Part shown: positions 7,976 through 16,608 of the stretch, piece after piece
How the letters are laid out: each line of letters starts with the position of its first letter
How positions within the stretch are numbered: the stretch's first letter is position 1
Source of the DNA: DT-111 sp965263225
GTDB taxonomy: Bacteria > Bacteroidota > Bacteroidia > Chitinophagales > Saprospiraceae
Assembly: GCA_965263225.1 (NCBI GenBank)
Contig: CBDHHG010000001.1
Span: 1,736,001-1,800,000 of the forward strand
Direction: 5' to 3'
Length of the DNA: 64,000 nt
Position numbers and translations under genes: made by a program
Notes under the pieces: model-generated
Told to the model about the DNA's origin: nothing
The model's input: only the letters and a program-made list of their open reading frames with translations
The model's database searches: none

Positions 7976-10924
7976 TCATTGAGACTTCACGAACTTTGCC
8001 GTACTATACTTGCCTTCACTTAAGACCTTAATCGTATATGCCCCAGGTGTTAACTGATGGATTGGGATCTCTTGAGCTTGAGTCAATCCTTTCCTACTAG
8101 TGACCAATTGACCAAGGTGATTGAAAATCTCAATCTTAACATTATGCCCTAGGTCAGCCTTCAATCGAATAACATCGCTGGAAGGATTAGGATAAACTAA
8201 TAAGGACTTGGAAGGATCAATTTGCTCCTTAACATCAGTGATTAGATCGTAACGCCAAACCTGGCGCCCATCTGATACTGTCTGGGCAGACATAAGCAGG
8301 GCATTGCCCAGGACTTCAATATGTCCAGGATTTGAGCTCTGGGGGCCTTCTAGGATATCTACCAGCAGTTGAGTCCCCTCTGCGGTTCCATCAGTACGCC
8401 ACAGTTCGCGCCCTGTCTCGGGCAGGTAGGCTGTAAAATATAGCCACTCCCCGTTATTTCCAACGAAGATCGGTGAAGAACTACCAGCTCCTGGTAGAAT
8501 ATCGGCCAGCATCTCCACCTCATTTGTAGTCGCGTCGTAGCGCCAGAGTTCCTGGCCATTAATTCCGTCCGTAGCAGGGAAGTAAAGTGTATTCCCCACT
8601 TTCCGGTACCGCAACTGTTCAGACAATCCACTCTGAGGGCCTTCATAGATATCCAGCACACTCGTATTTCCATCTGTACCATCCGTTATCCACAGTTCCT
8701 GCCCCTGCGCCTCATTTTCGGCAAAAAACAGTAGCTTACCTTCGATAACACTCATTGAAATTACTTCTTCCCAAGCATGTATGCCTGGGTCAAGACGGCT
8801 TACTACCCCATCTGTAGGATTATAGCAGCCAATTGTTCGTTTCCTGTTTTCATCTTCAAAAAGAAAGAACAACTTACCTGTTTCATCACTACGGAGGTAG
8901 AAAATTAGGCTCGAACTAAAAACACTTTGTGCATTCAACTGACCATCATTGGGAATTATTACTAATTCCCAGTTTGAAGAATAGACTTGTACATAGGCTA
9001 TACCTCCTTCAAAAGGGAGCAGCCTTACCACCCTAGGAAAAACCATCTGACCATTATCCTCAATGGCCGGTACACTGTAATACTCAAAGGTAAAAGCCGG
9101 AGTACCGTCCGTCAGGTAAATCGCAGCAGGTTCCGTATTAGTTGGCATCCGATAAAAATAAGCCCATTCATCCTTTACCGCTAGTCCACGAAAAAAGAAA
9201 TACCCCTCAGGTAATTTATTTTCAAGCAAGGACTGAGCCGAAGTACTAGAAGCGGAAGTAACCCATGGTCTGGGGCCTTCTCCCTCGTTCGACATGAAGA
9301 GCAACTGGTTTCCAAATGGAATAGCAGTACCAATTGAACTTGGCTTTTCTGGGTTTGGATCTAGTAGGAATCTTGTACCAGACAATGTTCCATCACTGGA
9401 CCAAAATTGGTCCCCCTGTTCGTCATCAGTCATCTTGAGGATTGCTTGATCATCTATGCTAAGCATCCAATTGAAAGCCGAAACCGATGACTTATTGATA
9501 TCTTTCAAGATCGTCACCACAGAATCATTGGCATGATAGCTCCATAGCTCCGTACCTATCAAAGAGTCTCTTTCGTGCCGATAATAGAACTGATTGGCTC
9601 GTACTTGCCCAGGAAAATAGGCGTCAACATCTTCATCAAGCCGTCTTAGTTCTCCATCTTTGAATACATGAATGCCTCTCTCCCCTCCAAGAGGAACAAG
9701 TACCATAATCTGATCATCTGCCATATTATACAGCCTCACATTATTATTGTAATTAGGATCAACATCATGGTAATAACCTGATGATCCGATTGTATATAAT
9801 TGATCTAATTGCCCGGTATTGGGATCCAGGCGAGCCAGTATCGTTTTTTGGCGAGAATCATCCAAATATGTAAAATACAGCATGCCATCTGTTGCTACCA
9901 AATTAGAGGGTAGTGGATACTCATATTCACGTATATTATCGCGACTAAGTACTTCGCGGGTATTTTCCGTGGTACCGTCTGTCTCAATGATGCGTAGTGC
10001 ATGATCATTGGGGTCGATCAGATATAAGTACAAAAGGTCATTTAGCTCTGTTCCAGAGAAAAGTGGAGTAGAATATGATCTTTCATCAGTGAGCGGTATA
10101 GATTTGACTTCCACTACCTCTGTACCCTCTAGGCGGTATAAAGCACGAGGGGTTTCCTCTGTTTCAAAAATACCATACAGGGCGCCATCATATTCATAGA
10201 ATGGATCAAAAGCAGTATTCAAAAGGAAACCATTAAATCGATAAATGACATTTTGGAGAATAGGAAGTGTCCCCTCCGCTGTCCCATCGCTACGCCAAAG
10301 ATCATAGGTTGAAGTAGTCCTCGATCCTAACCAAAAATAAAAGTCCCCTTTATGCGCAAATGCCCGATAGGCAGTGGGACTCCCTGATAAGCCAGCAACC
10401 AATTTTTTCACCACACCATCGTTGCTATCTGTGCCCCACAATTCCACTTCATCCTGGCTTTTGGACAGCAAGAAGAACACACCATCTTCTACTGCCACCG
10501 GTGACCAAAAAGTACCTGAAGAAATATGTGTCAATTGTTGAGTACCCTCCTTTGTCCCGTCCGTCCGCCAAATCTGCGAATCCGAAATACGGTCATTGGC
10601 TATAAAGTACAGCGTATCCCCTTGAATAGAAGGGATATATCGACTTCCGTAATAGGAACTCAGGCTAGAGCTGCTACCCGGCGCAAGATCAGCCACGATT
10701 ACGGTGCCTTCAGGCGTCCCATCGCTACGCCACAGCTCACGCCCATGAAAATTAGTATAGGCAGAAAAGAAAGTAAAGTGCTCTCCTGTGGCCAATACTT
10801 CCGGAGTAGCACTAGCATTAGCGCCGCCTTTCGTTTCAAAGGTCAACTGTTGGGGCTGAGCCATCATTAGAGAAAGGGAAAATAGAGCACACATGAATAG
10901 AAGGGTTAATGTCGTTTTTTTCAT
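7976..10924 (-). CDS. Secreted ELWxxDGT-repeat protein with type IX sorting domain
   Basis: 982 aa. A signal peptide (MKKTTLTLLFMCALFSLSLM, cleaved near MAQP) is followed by many copies of an ELWRSDGT-type motif (GRELWRSDGTPEGT, SQIWRTDGTKEGT, QELWITDGT, QELWRYDATT) spaced about 45-70 residues. These are hallmark blades of ELWxxDGT-repeat beta-propeller-like surface proteins. The last ~75 residues are a type IX secretion C-terminal domain: LLVYPNPSSDVIRL, then IEIFNHLGQLV and LTPGAYTIKVLSEGKYSTAKFVK. The protein should be exported to the periplasm and then moved to the cell surface by the T9SS. It may bind polymers or mediate adhesion, but no enzymatic residue is evident. Confidence 0.9.
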   Translation of the reverse strand: MKKTTLTLLFMCALFSLSLMMAQPQQLTFETKGGANASATPEVLATGEHFTFFSAYTNFHGRELWRSDGTPEGTVIVADLAPGSSSSLSSYYGSRYIPSIQGDTLYFIANDRISDSQIWRTDGTKEGTQQLTHISSGTFWSPVAVEDGVFFLLSKSQDEVELWGTDSNDGVVKKLVAGLSGSPTAYRAFAHKGDFYFWLGSRTTSTYDLWRSDGTAEGTLPILQNVIYRFNGFLLNTAFDPFYEYDGALYGIFETEETPRALYRLEGTEVVEVKSIPLTDERSYSTPLFSGTELNDLLYLYLIDPNDHALRIIETDGTTENTREVLSRDNIREYEYPLPSNLVATDGMLYFTYLDDSRQKTILARLDPNTGQLDQLYTIGSSGYYHDVDPNYNNNVRLYNMADDQIMVLVPLGGERGIHVFKDGELRRLDEDVDAYFPGQVRANQFYYRHERDSLIGTELWSYHANDSVVTILKDINKSSVSAFNWMLSIDDQAILKMTDDEQGDQFWSSDGTLSGTRFLLDPNPEKPSSIGTAIPFGNQLLFMSNEGEGPRPWVTSASSTSAQSLLENKLPEGYFFFRGLAVKDEWAYFYRMPTNTEPAAIYLTDGTPAFTFEYYSVPAIEDNGQMVFPRVVRLLPFEGGIAYVQVYSSNWELVIIPNDGQLNAQSVFSSSLIFYLRSDETGKLFFLFEDENRKRTIGCYNPTDGVVSRLDPGIHAWEEVISMSVIEGKLLFFAENEAQGQELWITDGTDGNTSVLDIYEGPQSGLSEQLRYRKVGNTLYFPATDGINGQELWRYDATTNEVEMLADILPGAGSSSPIFVGNNGEWLYFTAYLPETGRELWRTDGTAEGTQLLVDILEGPQSSNPGHIEVLGNALLMSAQTVSDGRQVWRYDLITDVKEQIDPSKSLLVYPNPSSDVIRLKADLGHNVKIEIFNHLGQLVTSRKGLTQAQEIPIHQLTPGAYTIKVLSEGKYSTAKFVKSQ

Positions 10925-11446
10925 GAATTTGGTATAGTTGTAGTTATTGGTAGATCTTGTTGAACAGTTCCATAAGGCATATCAAATCACTTAACCACCC
11001 TGTTGCATCAGCTTTCGATGGCAAAAGGCGCTATCCCAAAGTTTCTTCAATCCATTTTCTCGTAACGGCTTATCCTCCATCACTCGACAGCTATGTCAGC
11101 TAGGAGCGGCAAGGTAGAAGGGTATGACATTGGAGCAAATTTGTGATCATGATTTGCTGATTATAAGGTAATGCTTTGCAGTAGGTGGACCAACCACATC
11201 TTGATGGGGAGGGCTTTGCTCACCCCACTAACTTTAGCTGGCAGGAAATTCAAGCCGAAACCCATCTGACATTCAGGGAGGAATCACTCCAAGATTATAA
11301 TTCCACACTTCTAGGCTTAAGCTCCCCCTTGTCTGTCAATACTAATATGTAGACCTTCGCTCAACGCAAACACGAAGTTGATTCAGGCTTATCGCTTGGT
11401 AACTTCAGTCGCTTTGCCACTTCCGTGAACTAAAAACTCAATAAAG
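10925..11446. other. Intergenic region, 522 bp
   Basis: Lies between the divergent ELWxxDGT and sugar dehydrogenase genes, and must contain both promoters. No ORF of coding quality was seen. It holds the second copy of the dispersed repeat (11164-11213). I see no clear TAnnTTTG box. Confidence 0.5.
11164..11213 (+). repeat. Dispersed repeat, copy 2
   Basis: Same two conserved blocks at the same spacing as at 7743-7793: TAAGGTAATG at 11164-11173 and CAACCACATCTTGATGGGGA at 11191-11210. Confidence 0.6.
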
Positions 11447-12979
11447 ATGACCCGACCTATCTTTGTATTGACGCTCTTGCTTTCTGCAGCTTACTTAGGC
11501 GCTCAATCAGAAGCCGATCAACTCAAAGCCTGTTTATTAAATTACATCAACGGTACCTCCTACAATCAACCCACTCAAATAGAAAAAGCCTTCTACGATA
11601 AGGCGAATTTATATCTATCCAAACCCGACGAACCCATCTTCTTGGTTCCTCCAAAAGAATACGCCAGCTGGTTTAATCGGGGAAAGCCAGGGGAAGCCAA
11701 TGGTCGAATTGGGAATATTTTATCCATTGATATTTCCAATGATATCGCTATTGCCAAAGCAGAGATCTTGATACCAGCACGGGACCTTCGTTATATTGAT
11801 CTTTTCTTATTGAAGAAACTGGATCAACAATGGAAGATCATCAGCAAAGCGGCAACTTTGATGACAGAAGATGCGCCTAGTATACAATCCTCAACAAACC
11901 CGACTAAGGAAGTAGTATTCGAAGGCCTTCTTCACCCCTGGAGCATTGCCTTTCTCAACGACGAAGAAGCATTGGTCAGTGAGAAGGATGGTGAATTGGT
12001 GAAAGTCAATTTGACGACCAAAACGAAGACTTCAATTTCAGGATTCCCAGAGGATCTGGTTGATAGCATTCGGGTGAGAAGTCGCGGTGATAACTCAGGC
12101 ATTTTTGAAGTGATCCTTGATCCAAACTTTTCCAGCAATCAACATATCTATGTTTCCTATGCTGCTGAAAATGAAAAAGGAGCCACGACTAAGGTCATCA
12201 AGGCTAAGCTGGATGGAAATAGGCTATCTGATATTCAAGAATTACTCATCGCCGCTCCTTATACCCGAGAAATGTACCATTATGGAGGAGGAATGACTTT
12301 TGGGCAAGATGGTAAACTCTATATCACGATAGGGGAGCGATTGTTTAACGAAAAGGATGAACCCCCAATGCCCATCGCCCAGAACTTGGAGGATAAACGA
12401 GGCAAGATCTATCGCCTAAATCCAGACGGTAGTATTCCTGAGGACAATCCTGATTTTGGAGCCAATGCGGTTCCTGGTCTTTATGCCGTAGGAATTCGAG
12501 CCGCACAGGGTATTACGGTGCACCCTGAAACCGGAGAGATCTGGTTTAGTGAGCATGGAACGATACAAGGCGACGAGATCAATATTCTTCGAAAGGGTGC
12601 TAATTATGGCTGGCCCATTATTACCACGGGAAGGTACCGTGCACCCAACTATGACCCTCCAAAACTGGAAGGTGTTGAATTCACAGATCCAACTTGGTAC
12701 TGGCTCCACACCGTTGCTCCAACTGGCCTTAGCTTCTATACTGGTGATGAATTTCCCACTTGGAAAGGTAATCTGATCGTTCCAGGACTATCCCGGGGTA
12801 GTCTTTGGCGATTCACTTTGGACGGCACTACGATTAAACAGGCCGAAGAGTTGTTTGTAGACGATCGCGTAAGGTCAAGAAAGGTTCGACAAAGTCCGGG
12901 AGGCAAGCTGTATTTGCTAACGGATGAAGAAAATGGAAAAATTATCCATATCCGCAATCAAGCGCAAGCAAAAGGTTAG
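11447..12979 (+). CDS. Secreted PQQ-dependent aldose sugar dehydrogenase-like protein with N-terminal NTF2-like domain
   Basis: 510 aa. A signal peptide (MTRPIFVLTLLLSAAYLGAQ) is followed at about residues 22-140 by an NTF2-like fold of the 'putative lumazine-binding' type (DQLKACLLNYINGTSY and DLFLLKKLDQQWKIISK). The rest (about 155-505) is a six-bladed propeller of the glucose/sorbosone dehydrogenase family: HPWSIAFLNDEEALVSEKDG, MYHYGGGMTFGQDGKLYITI, GKIYRLNPDGSIPEDNP, YAVGIRAAQGITVHPETGEI and WFSEHGTIQGDEIN. Such enzymes oxidise aldoses in the periplasm using PQQ. The extra N-terminal domain is unusual relative to E. coli YliI-type enzymes. Substrate and actual PQQ use are inferred from family only. 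Confidence 0.88.
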   Translation: MTRPIFVLTLLLSAAYLGAQSEADQLKACLLNYINGTSYNQPTQIEKAFYDKANLYLSKPDEPIFLVPPKEYASWFNRGKPGEANGRIGNILSIDISNDIAIAKAEILIPARDLRYIDLFLLKKLDQQWKIISKAATLMTEDAPSIQSSTNPTKEVVFEGLLHPWSIAFLNDEEALVSEKDGELVKVNLTTKTKTSISGFPEDLVDSIRVRSRGDNSGIFEVILDPNFSSNQHIYVSYAAENEKGATTKVIKAKLDGNRLSDIQELLIAAPYTREMYHYGGGMTFGQDGKLYITIGERLFNEKDEPPMPIAQNLEDKRGKIYRLNPDGSIPEDNPDFGANAVPGLYAVGIRAAQGITVHPETGEIWFSEHGTIQGDEINILRKGANYGWPIITTGRYRAPNYDPPKLEGVEFTDPTWYWLHTVAPTGLSFYTGDEFPTWKGNLIVPGLSRGSLWRFTLDGTTIKQAEELFVDDRVRSRKVRQSPGGKLYLLTDEENGKIIHIRNQAQAKG

Positions 12980-13067
12980 AATAGCCACCTTATTATTGGG
13001 GGCGTAGGCATTGGCATTGCAGGGAATCAATTATATTTGATGGGAACAAAAACACACCCAAGAGACA

Positions 13068-14222
13068 ATGCGCCCCCCAATTCTAATCCTGCTCTGCTTG
13101 GCATTAGCTGATCTAAACTGCCAAGAACTCATCGCCAACGGAGGGTTTGAGGAGTACAATATTTGTACAGAATATGATGCGCCCTGTGCTCCTGAGGCTT
13201 GGTTCAGGCTACCTCCAACTGAGATCAACGTTAAGCTAAAGAAAGTGCCCCGTGTCTATGAGGGTAAATATTCGGAATTGGTGGTGGTTGAGAACGAGAA
13301 GAATCCTGTGATTTACCGTGTTTTTCTATACACCCAACTGCTTTGCCCATTAATTCGTGGCCAGGAATACACTCTTAATTTCTTCTTTAACCCTGTCTCC
13401 GTTAAAAGATACCAATTAGACATGCTGCTTACGGAACAGGAATTGATTAGTGATTTAGTCAATCCCTTGGCGTTTTCTGCTACCCGAGTGATTACGGATA
13501 AAGATGAAGTAAAGAAAAACAGGAAAAGTAACTGGCGGCAAATTGAAGTCACCTTTACAGCTCGGGGCGGAGAAAAATTCCTGACGTTTGGTAATTTTAG
13601 TAAAGAAGCCACCTTTCTGGAAGGGAAAACCAAGGCGAACAATCATCAGGGAGACCTAGTCTTTCTCCTAGATAACATATCCCTCAAAGCCAACAAGCCT
13701 GCCAATGGTTCTTGCCCTGAAATGGAGGAGACGCGTCGATTGCTTTATGCCACCAACCACCGACATACCTACAAAAAGGGAATTGAGAAGCCCCCGGAAG
13801 TAGCAGAGGTTATTCCCGCACCTCTAGCTGTTATAGAAGAGGTAGGGGACACCAGCCTTATAGTTACGCCCCAACCCACTACTTTTGAAATCCCTGGCGT
13901 TGCTTTCGACTTCGACCTCCACCAGCTAAAGGCTGAATATCTGCCTGCCTTGGATTCCTTTGCGCTCGTTATTCAAAAGATGGGTTGGGAACAAGTCAAG
14001 GTTTTTGGTCATACAGATAATGTTGGAGAAGCTGACTACAATTTGAATCTTTCTGAGAAAAGAGCAGAAGCAGTTAAACAATACCTGGAGAAAAAGCTTG
14101 GCGGCGAGGAAGTTCTTATCTTGGCGGAGGGTAAAGGGGAATGCTGCCCAAAGGTAAATAATGATACGGAGGAAAACCGAGCCAAAAATCGAAGAGTAGA
14201 GATCATTCCCAAAACCGAATGA
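13068..14222 (+). CDS. OmpA-family outer-membrane or periplasmic protein
   Basis: 384 aa. A signal peptide (MRPPILILLCLALADLNCQ) is followed by a beta-rich N-terminal domain beginning ELIANGGFEEYNIC, a form often found in Bacteroidota OmpA proteins (about 20-215). The C-terminal OmpA peptidoglycan-binding domain (about 275-384) is clear: VAFDFDLHQLKAEYLP, VFGHTDNVGEADYNLNLSEK, RAEAVKQYL and ENRAKNRRVEI. It probably anchors a surface structure to peptidoglycan. It starts 88 bases after the sugar dehydrogenase gene, and its last bases overlap the next gene (ATGA at 14219-14222), indicating translational coupling. Confidence 0.88.
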   Translation: MRPPILILLCLALADLNCQELIANGGFEEYNICTEYDAPCAPEAWFRLPPTEINVKLKKVPRVYEGKYSELVVVENEKNPVIYRVFLYTQLLCPLIRGQEYTLNFFFNPVSVKRYQLDMLLTEQELISDLVNPLAFSATRVITDKDEVKKNRKSNWRQIEVTFTARGGEKFLTFGNFSKEATFLEGKTKANNHQGDLVFLLDNISLKANKPANGSCPEMEETRRLLYATNHRHTYKKGIEKPPEVAEVIPAPLAVIEEVGDTSLIVTPQPTTFEIPGVAFDFDLHQLKAEYLPALDSFALVIQKMGWEQVKVFGHTDNVGEADYNLNLSEKRAEAVKQYLEKKLGGEEVLILAEGKGECCPKVNNDTEENRAKNRRVEIIPKTE

Positions 14223-14785
14223 AGATCAAAATCCAACAATACATGAAAGGGAAAACACTACTATTACTAGGGATTATCAGCCTCAGTTATCCGACTCATA
14301 GCTTCGGTCAAGATAATAGTCTAGCGCCCTTCGAGGGGACTTATAAAGGTACTCTAGAGATCTATCAAGGCGCGAAGGTCGCACATAGCCTTCCCATGTC
14401 ATTAAAGATACTTCCCGTAGATAGTACAACCTGGACCTTTCACATCACCTACCATCGAGACGGGAAAGAGGATTTCCGGCCCTATGACATCCGCTTAATC
14501 GACGCTGAAAAGGGGCATTATGTAATCGATGAACACAATGGAATTCTACTAGACTCCTATGTAAATGGCAATTGCCTGTACGAGCAATTTGCCATTGATA
14601 ATTCCGGGATAATCGGCACTACTTGTTTTTTAGATGATCATCAACTGTCCTATGAATTAATTCCCATCAATATGGAACCAACTAGGGTTTCTGGAGACAC
14701 CATCATCAAGGGAGATACCATCCCTGCCGTCCGGTCTTATCAAGTGTACAGCACGCAGAAAGCCCTCCTCAAACGCGTAGATTAG
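14219..14785 (+). CDS. Small secreted protein of unknown function
   Basis: 188 aa if started at 14219, where ATGA overlaps the preceding stop; ATG 14243 (MKGKTLLLLGIISLSYPTHS) gives a tighter signal peptide. Cleavage is probably after HSFGQ. The mature part is beta-rich (FEGTYKGTLEIYQGAK, WTFHITYHRDGKEDFRPYDI), suggesting a lipocalin-like or small barrel fold. No catalytic motif. Flanked by the OmpA-like and caspase-fold-like genes in one apparent operon. Confidence 0.75.
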   Translation: MKIKIQQYMKGKTLLLLGIISLSYPTHSFGQDNSLAPFEGTYKGTLEIYQGAKVAHSLPMSLKILPVDSTTWTFHITYHRDGKEDFRPYDIRLIDAEKGHYVIDEHNGILLDSYVNGNCLYEQFAIDNSGIIGTTCFLDDHQLSYELIPINMEPTRVSGDTIIKGDTIPAVRSYQVYSTQKALLKRVD

Positions 14786-14788
14786 GTC

Positions 14789-15331
14789 ATGAAAAGTATC
14801 GGAATTATCGTTGGCCCAGAGGTTGGAAATGAGGCAGAGGCCATCCGCCAAAGTGCAGAGTATTTTGGCTATCAGGTTGTGGTAAAATATCTGGGCCGCC
14901 CCAACGATTTCATGCAACTACTCCGAGGAGAAAACAGACTATTCAATGGCATTAAGACGTGGATCTTCAGCATGCATGGTGAAGCAGAGAAATTCATCCT
15001 TCCAGAATTGGATTCTACTATTTACGAAGCAGATGAACCGCGTTCGCCGATTGGCACCGAAGCCTTTCAAGGCCAAGTACGTCTCAAGAAGCAACTCATC
15101 CTTAATACCGGCTGTACACTCGGTTCTACCTCTATTGCTGAACTATTCCTAGCTAATGGGGCCAAAGCCTATATTGGCCCTATCGACTATGTAGAGGGTA
15201 ATGCCGCCTTACTTTTTACGACCCAATTTTTATATGAATGGGAAAAAGGAGTACGCCTTTCGACAGCCTTTGATCGCGCAGCAGCGACCGATGAAGAAAC
15301 GGGACTTTTTCGCCTGTATCCCAGCTCCTGA
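14789..15331 (+). CDS. Caspase/gingipain-fold-like protein (putative clan CD peptidase)
   Basis: 180 aa with no signal peptide. It starts three bases after the previous stop. Residues 1-45 look like a Rossmann-type beta-alpha unit (KSIGIIVGPEVGNEAEAIRQ). A hydrophobic strand followed by His-Gly (WIFSMHGEAEKF) and, about 65 residues later, a strand followed by Cys (LILNTGCTLGSTSIAELFL) match the His/Cys dyad layout of clan CD peptidases (caspases, CHAT, gingipains). The downstream NGAKAYIGPIDYVEGNAAL and FDRAA resemble the 'aGa.a.ig......a' segment of that fold. Activity is inferred from motif layout only. Last gene of the 13068-15331 cluster. Confidence 0.65.
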   Translation: MKSIGIIVGPEVGNEAEAIRQSAEYFGYQVVVKYLGRPNDFMQLLRGENRLFNGIKTWIFSMHGEAEKFILPELDSTIYEADEPRSPIGTEAFQGQVRLKKQLILNTGCTLGSTSIAELFLANGAKAYIGPIDYVEGNAALLFTTQFLYEWEKGVRLSTAFDRAAATDEETGLFRLYPSS

Positions 15332-15388
15332 ATTCAAGCCTAATAGCACATTCAGTACCTACGGCACTGGAAATCCCACCTCTTTTAG

Positions 15389-16476
15389 GGCTATGTATAT
15401 TTGATCCCTACGGGATCTCGCACATCCCCAGGCTTTATCTTGGACGAGGCACCTCGTCTACCCTATACTTACTTTTCGATCCATTTACACCATGTAACGT
15501 CTGCTATTTGGCATCCGAATCAATGGCTATGCATGTTTGATCCCTACGGGATCTCGCACATCCCCAGGCTTTACCTTGGACGAGGCACCTCGTCTACCCT
15601 ATATTCACTTCTCGATCCATTTACACCATGGAATGTCTGCTATTTGGCATCCGAATCAATGGCTATGTATATTTAATCCCTACGGGATCTCGCACATCCC
15701 CAGGCTTTATCTTGGACGAGGTACCTCGTCTACCCTATACTCACTTCTCGATCCATTTACACCATGGAATGTCTGCTATTTGGCATCCGAATCAATGGCT
15801 ATGCATGTTTGATCCCTACGGGATCTCGCACATCCCCAGGCTTTATCTTGGACGAGGCACCTCGTCTACCCTATACTCACTTTTCGATCCATTTACACCA
15901 TGGAATGTCTGCTATTTGGCATCCGAATCAATGGCTATGTATATTTGATCCCGACAGGATCTCGCACATCCCCAGGCTTTATCTTGGACGAGGCACCTCG
16001 TCTACCCTATACTCACTTCTCGATCCATTTACACCATGGAATGTCTGCTATTTGGCATCCGAATCAATGGCTATGTATATTTGATCCCGACAGGATCTCG
16101 CACATCCCCAGGCTTTATCTTGGACGAGGCACCTCGTCTACCCTATACTCACTTCTCGATCCATTTACACCATGGAATGTCTGCTATTTGGCATCCGAAT
16201 CAATGGCTATGCATGTTTGATCCCTACGGGATCTCGCACATCCCCAGGCTTTACCTTGGACGAGGCACCTCGTCTACCCTATATTCACTTTTCGATCCAT
16301 TTACACCATGTAACGTCTGCTATTTGGCATCCGAATCAATGGCTATGTATATTTAATCCCTACGGGATCTCGCACATCCCCAGGCTTTATCTTAGACGAG
16401 GCACCTCGTCTACCCTATACTCACTTCTCGATCCATTTACACCATGGAATGTCTGCTATTTGGCATCCGAATCAAT
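15389..16476. repeat. Eight tandem copies of a 136-bp non-coding repeat
   Basis: Units start at 15389, 15525, 15661, 15797, 15933, 16069, 16205 and 16341 (exact 136-bp period), with a 10-base stub at 16477 that runs into AGCCCCGTAGGGGC. Each unit carries two palindromes, GATCCCTACGGGATC and GACGAGGCACCTCGTC. Variation is small: units 5 and 6 have GATCCCGACAGGATC, unit 3 has GACGAGGTACCTCGTC (still a perfect palindrome), and units 3 and 8 have AATCCC. Units 2-3 resemble 7-8, suggesting block duplication. The period is not a multiple of three, so the frame shifts in every unit and the apparent ORFs of 91-113 codons are by-products. Confidence 0.95.
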
Positions 16477-16485
16477 GGCTATGCA

Positions 16486-16500
16486 TAGCCCCGTAGGGGC
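16486..16500. repeat. Terminal palindrome GCCCCGTAGGGGC at the end of the array
   Basis: Immediately after the last repeat unit, GCCCC-GTA-GGGGC forms a five-pair stem with a three-base loop. It replaces the GATCCC-TAC-GGGATC palindrome of the units and marks the right boundary of the array. Confidence 0.6.
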
Positions 16501-16608
16501 AACATATAACTAGCCACGAAGATAGAATGGATTTCACGTGCTGTGAAGTACGAAATATAACCCCATGGGCATGCCTGCAGTTCTCCCCAAAAGAAGCCCT
16601 GGCTGATT

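Noticed and set aside
15389..16476. CRISPR array
   Set aside because: Units are 136 bp and nearly identical along their full length, with no unique spacers, and no cas genes are nearby.
15401..16513. Overlapping plus-strand ORFs of 91-113 codons
   Set aside because: They arise from the 136-bp repeat, whose period shifts the frame in every unit; the same peptide segments reappear in different frames and no signal or family is recognisable.
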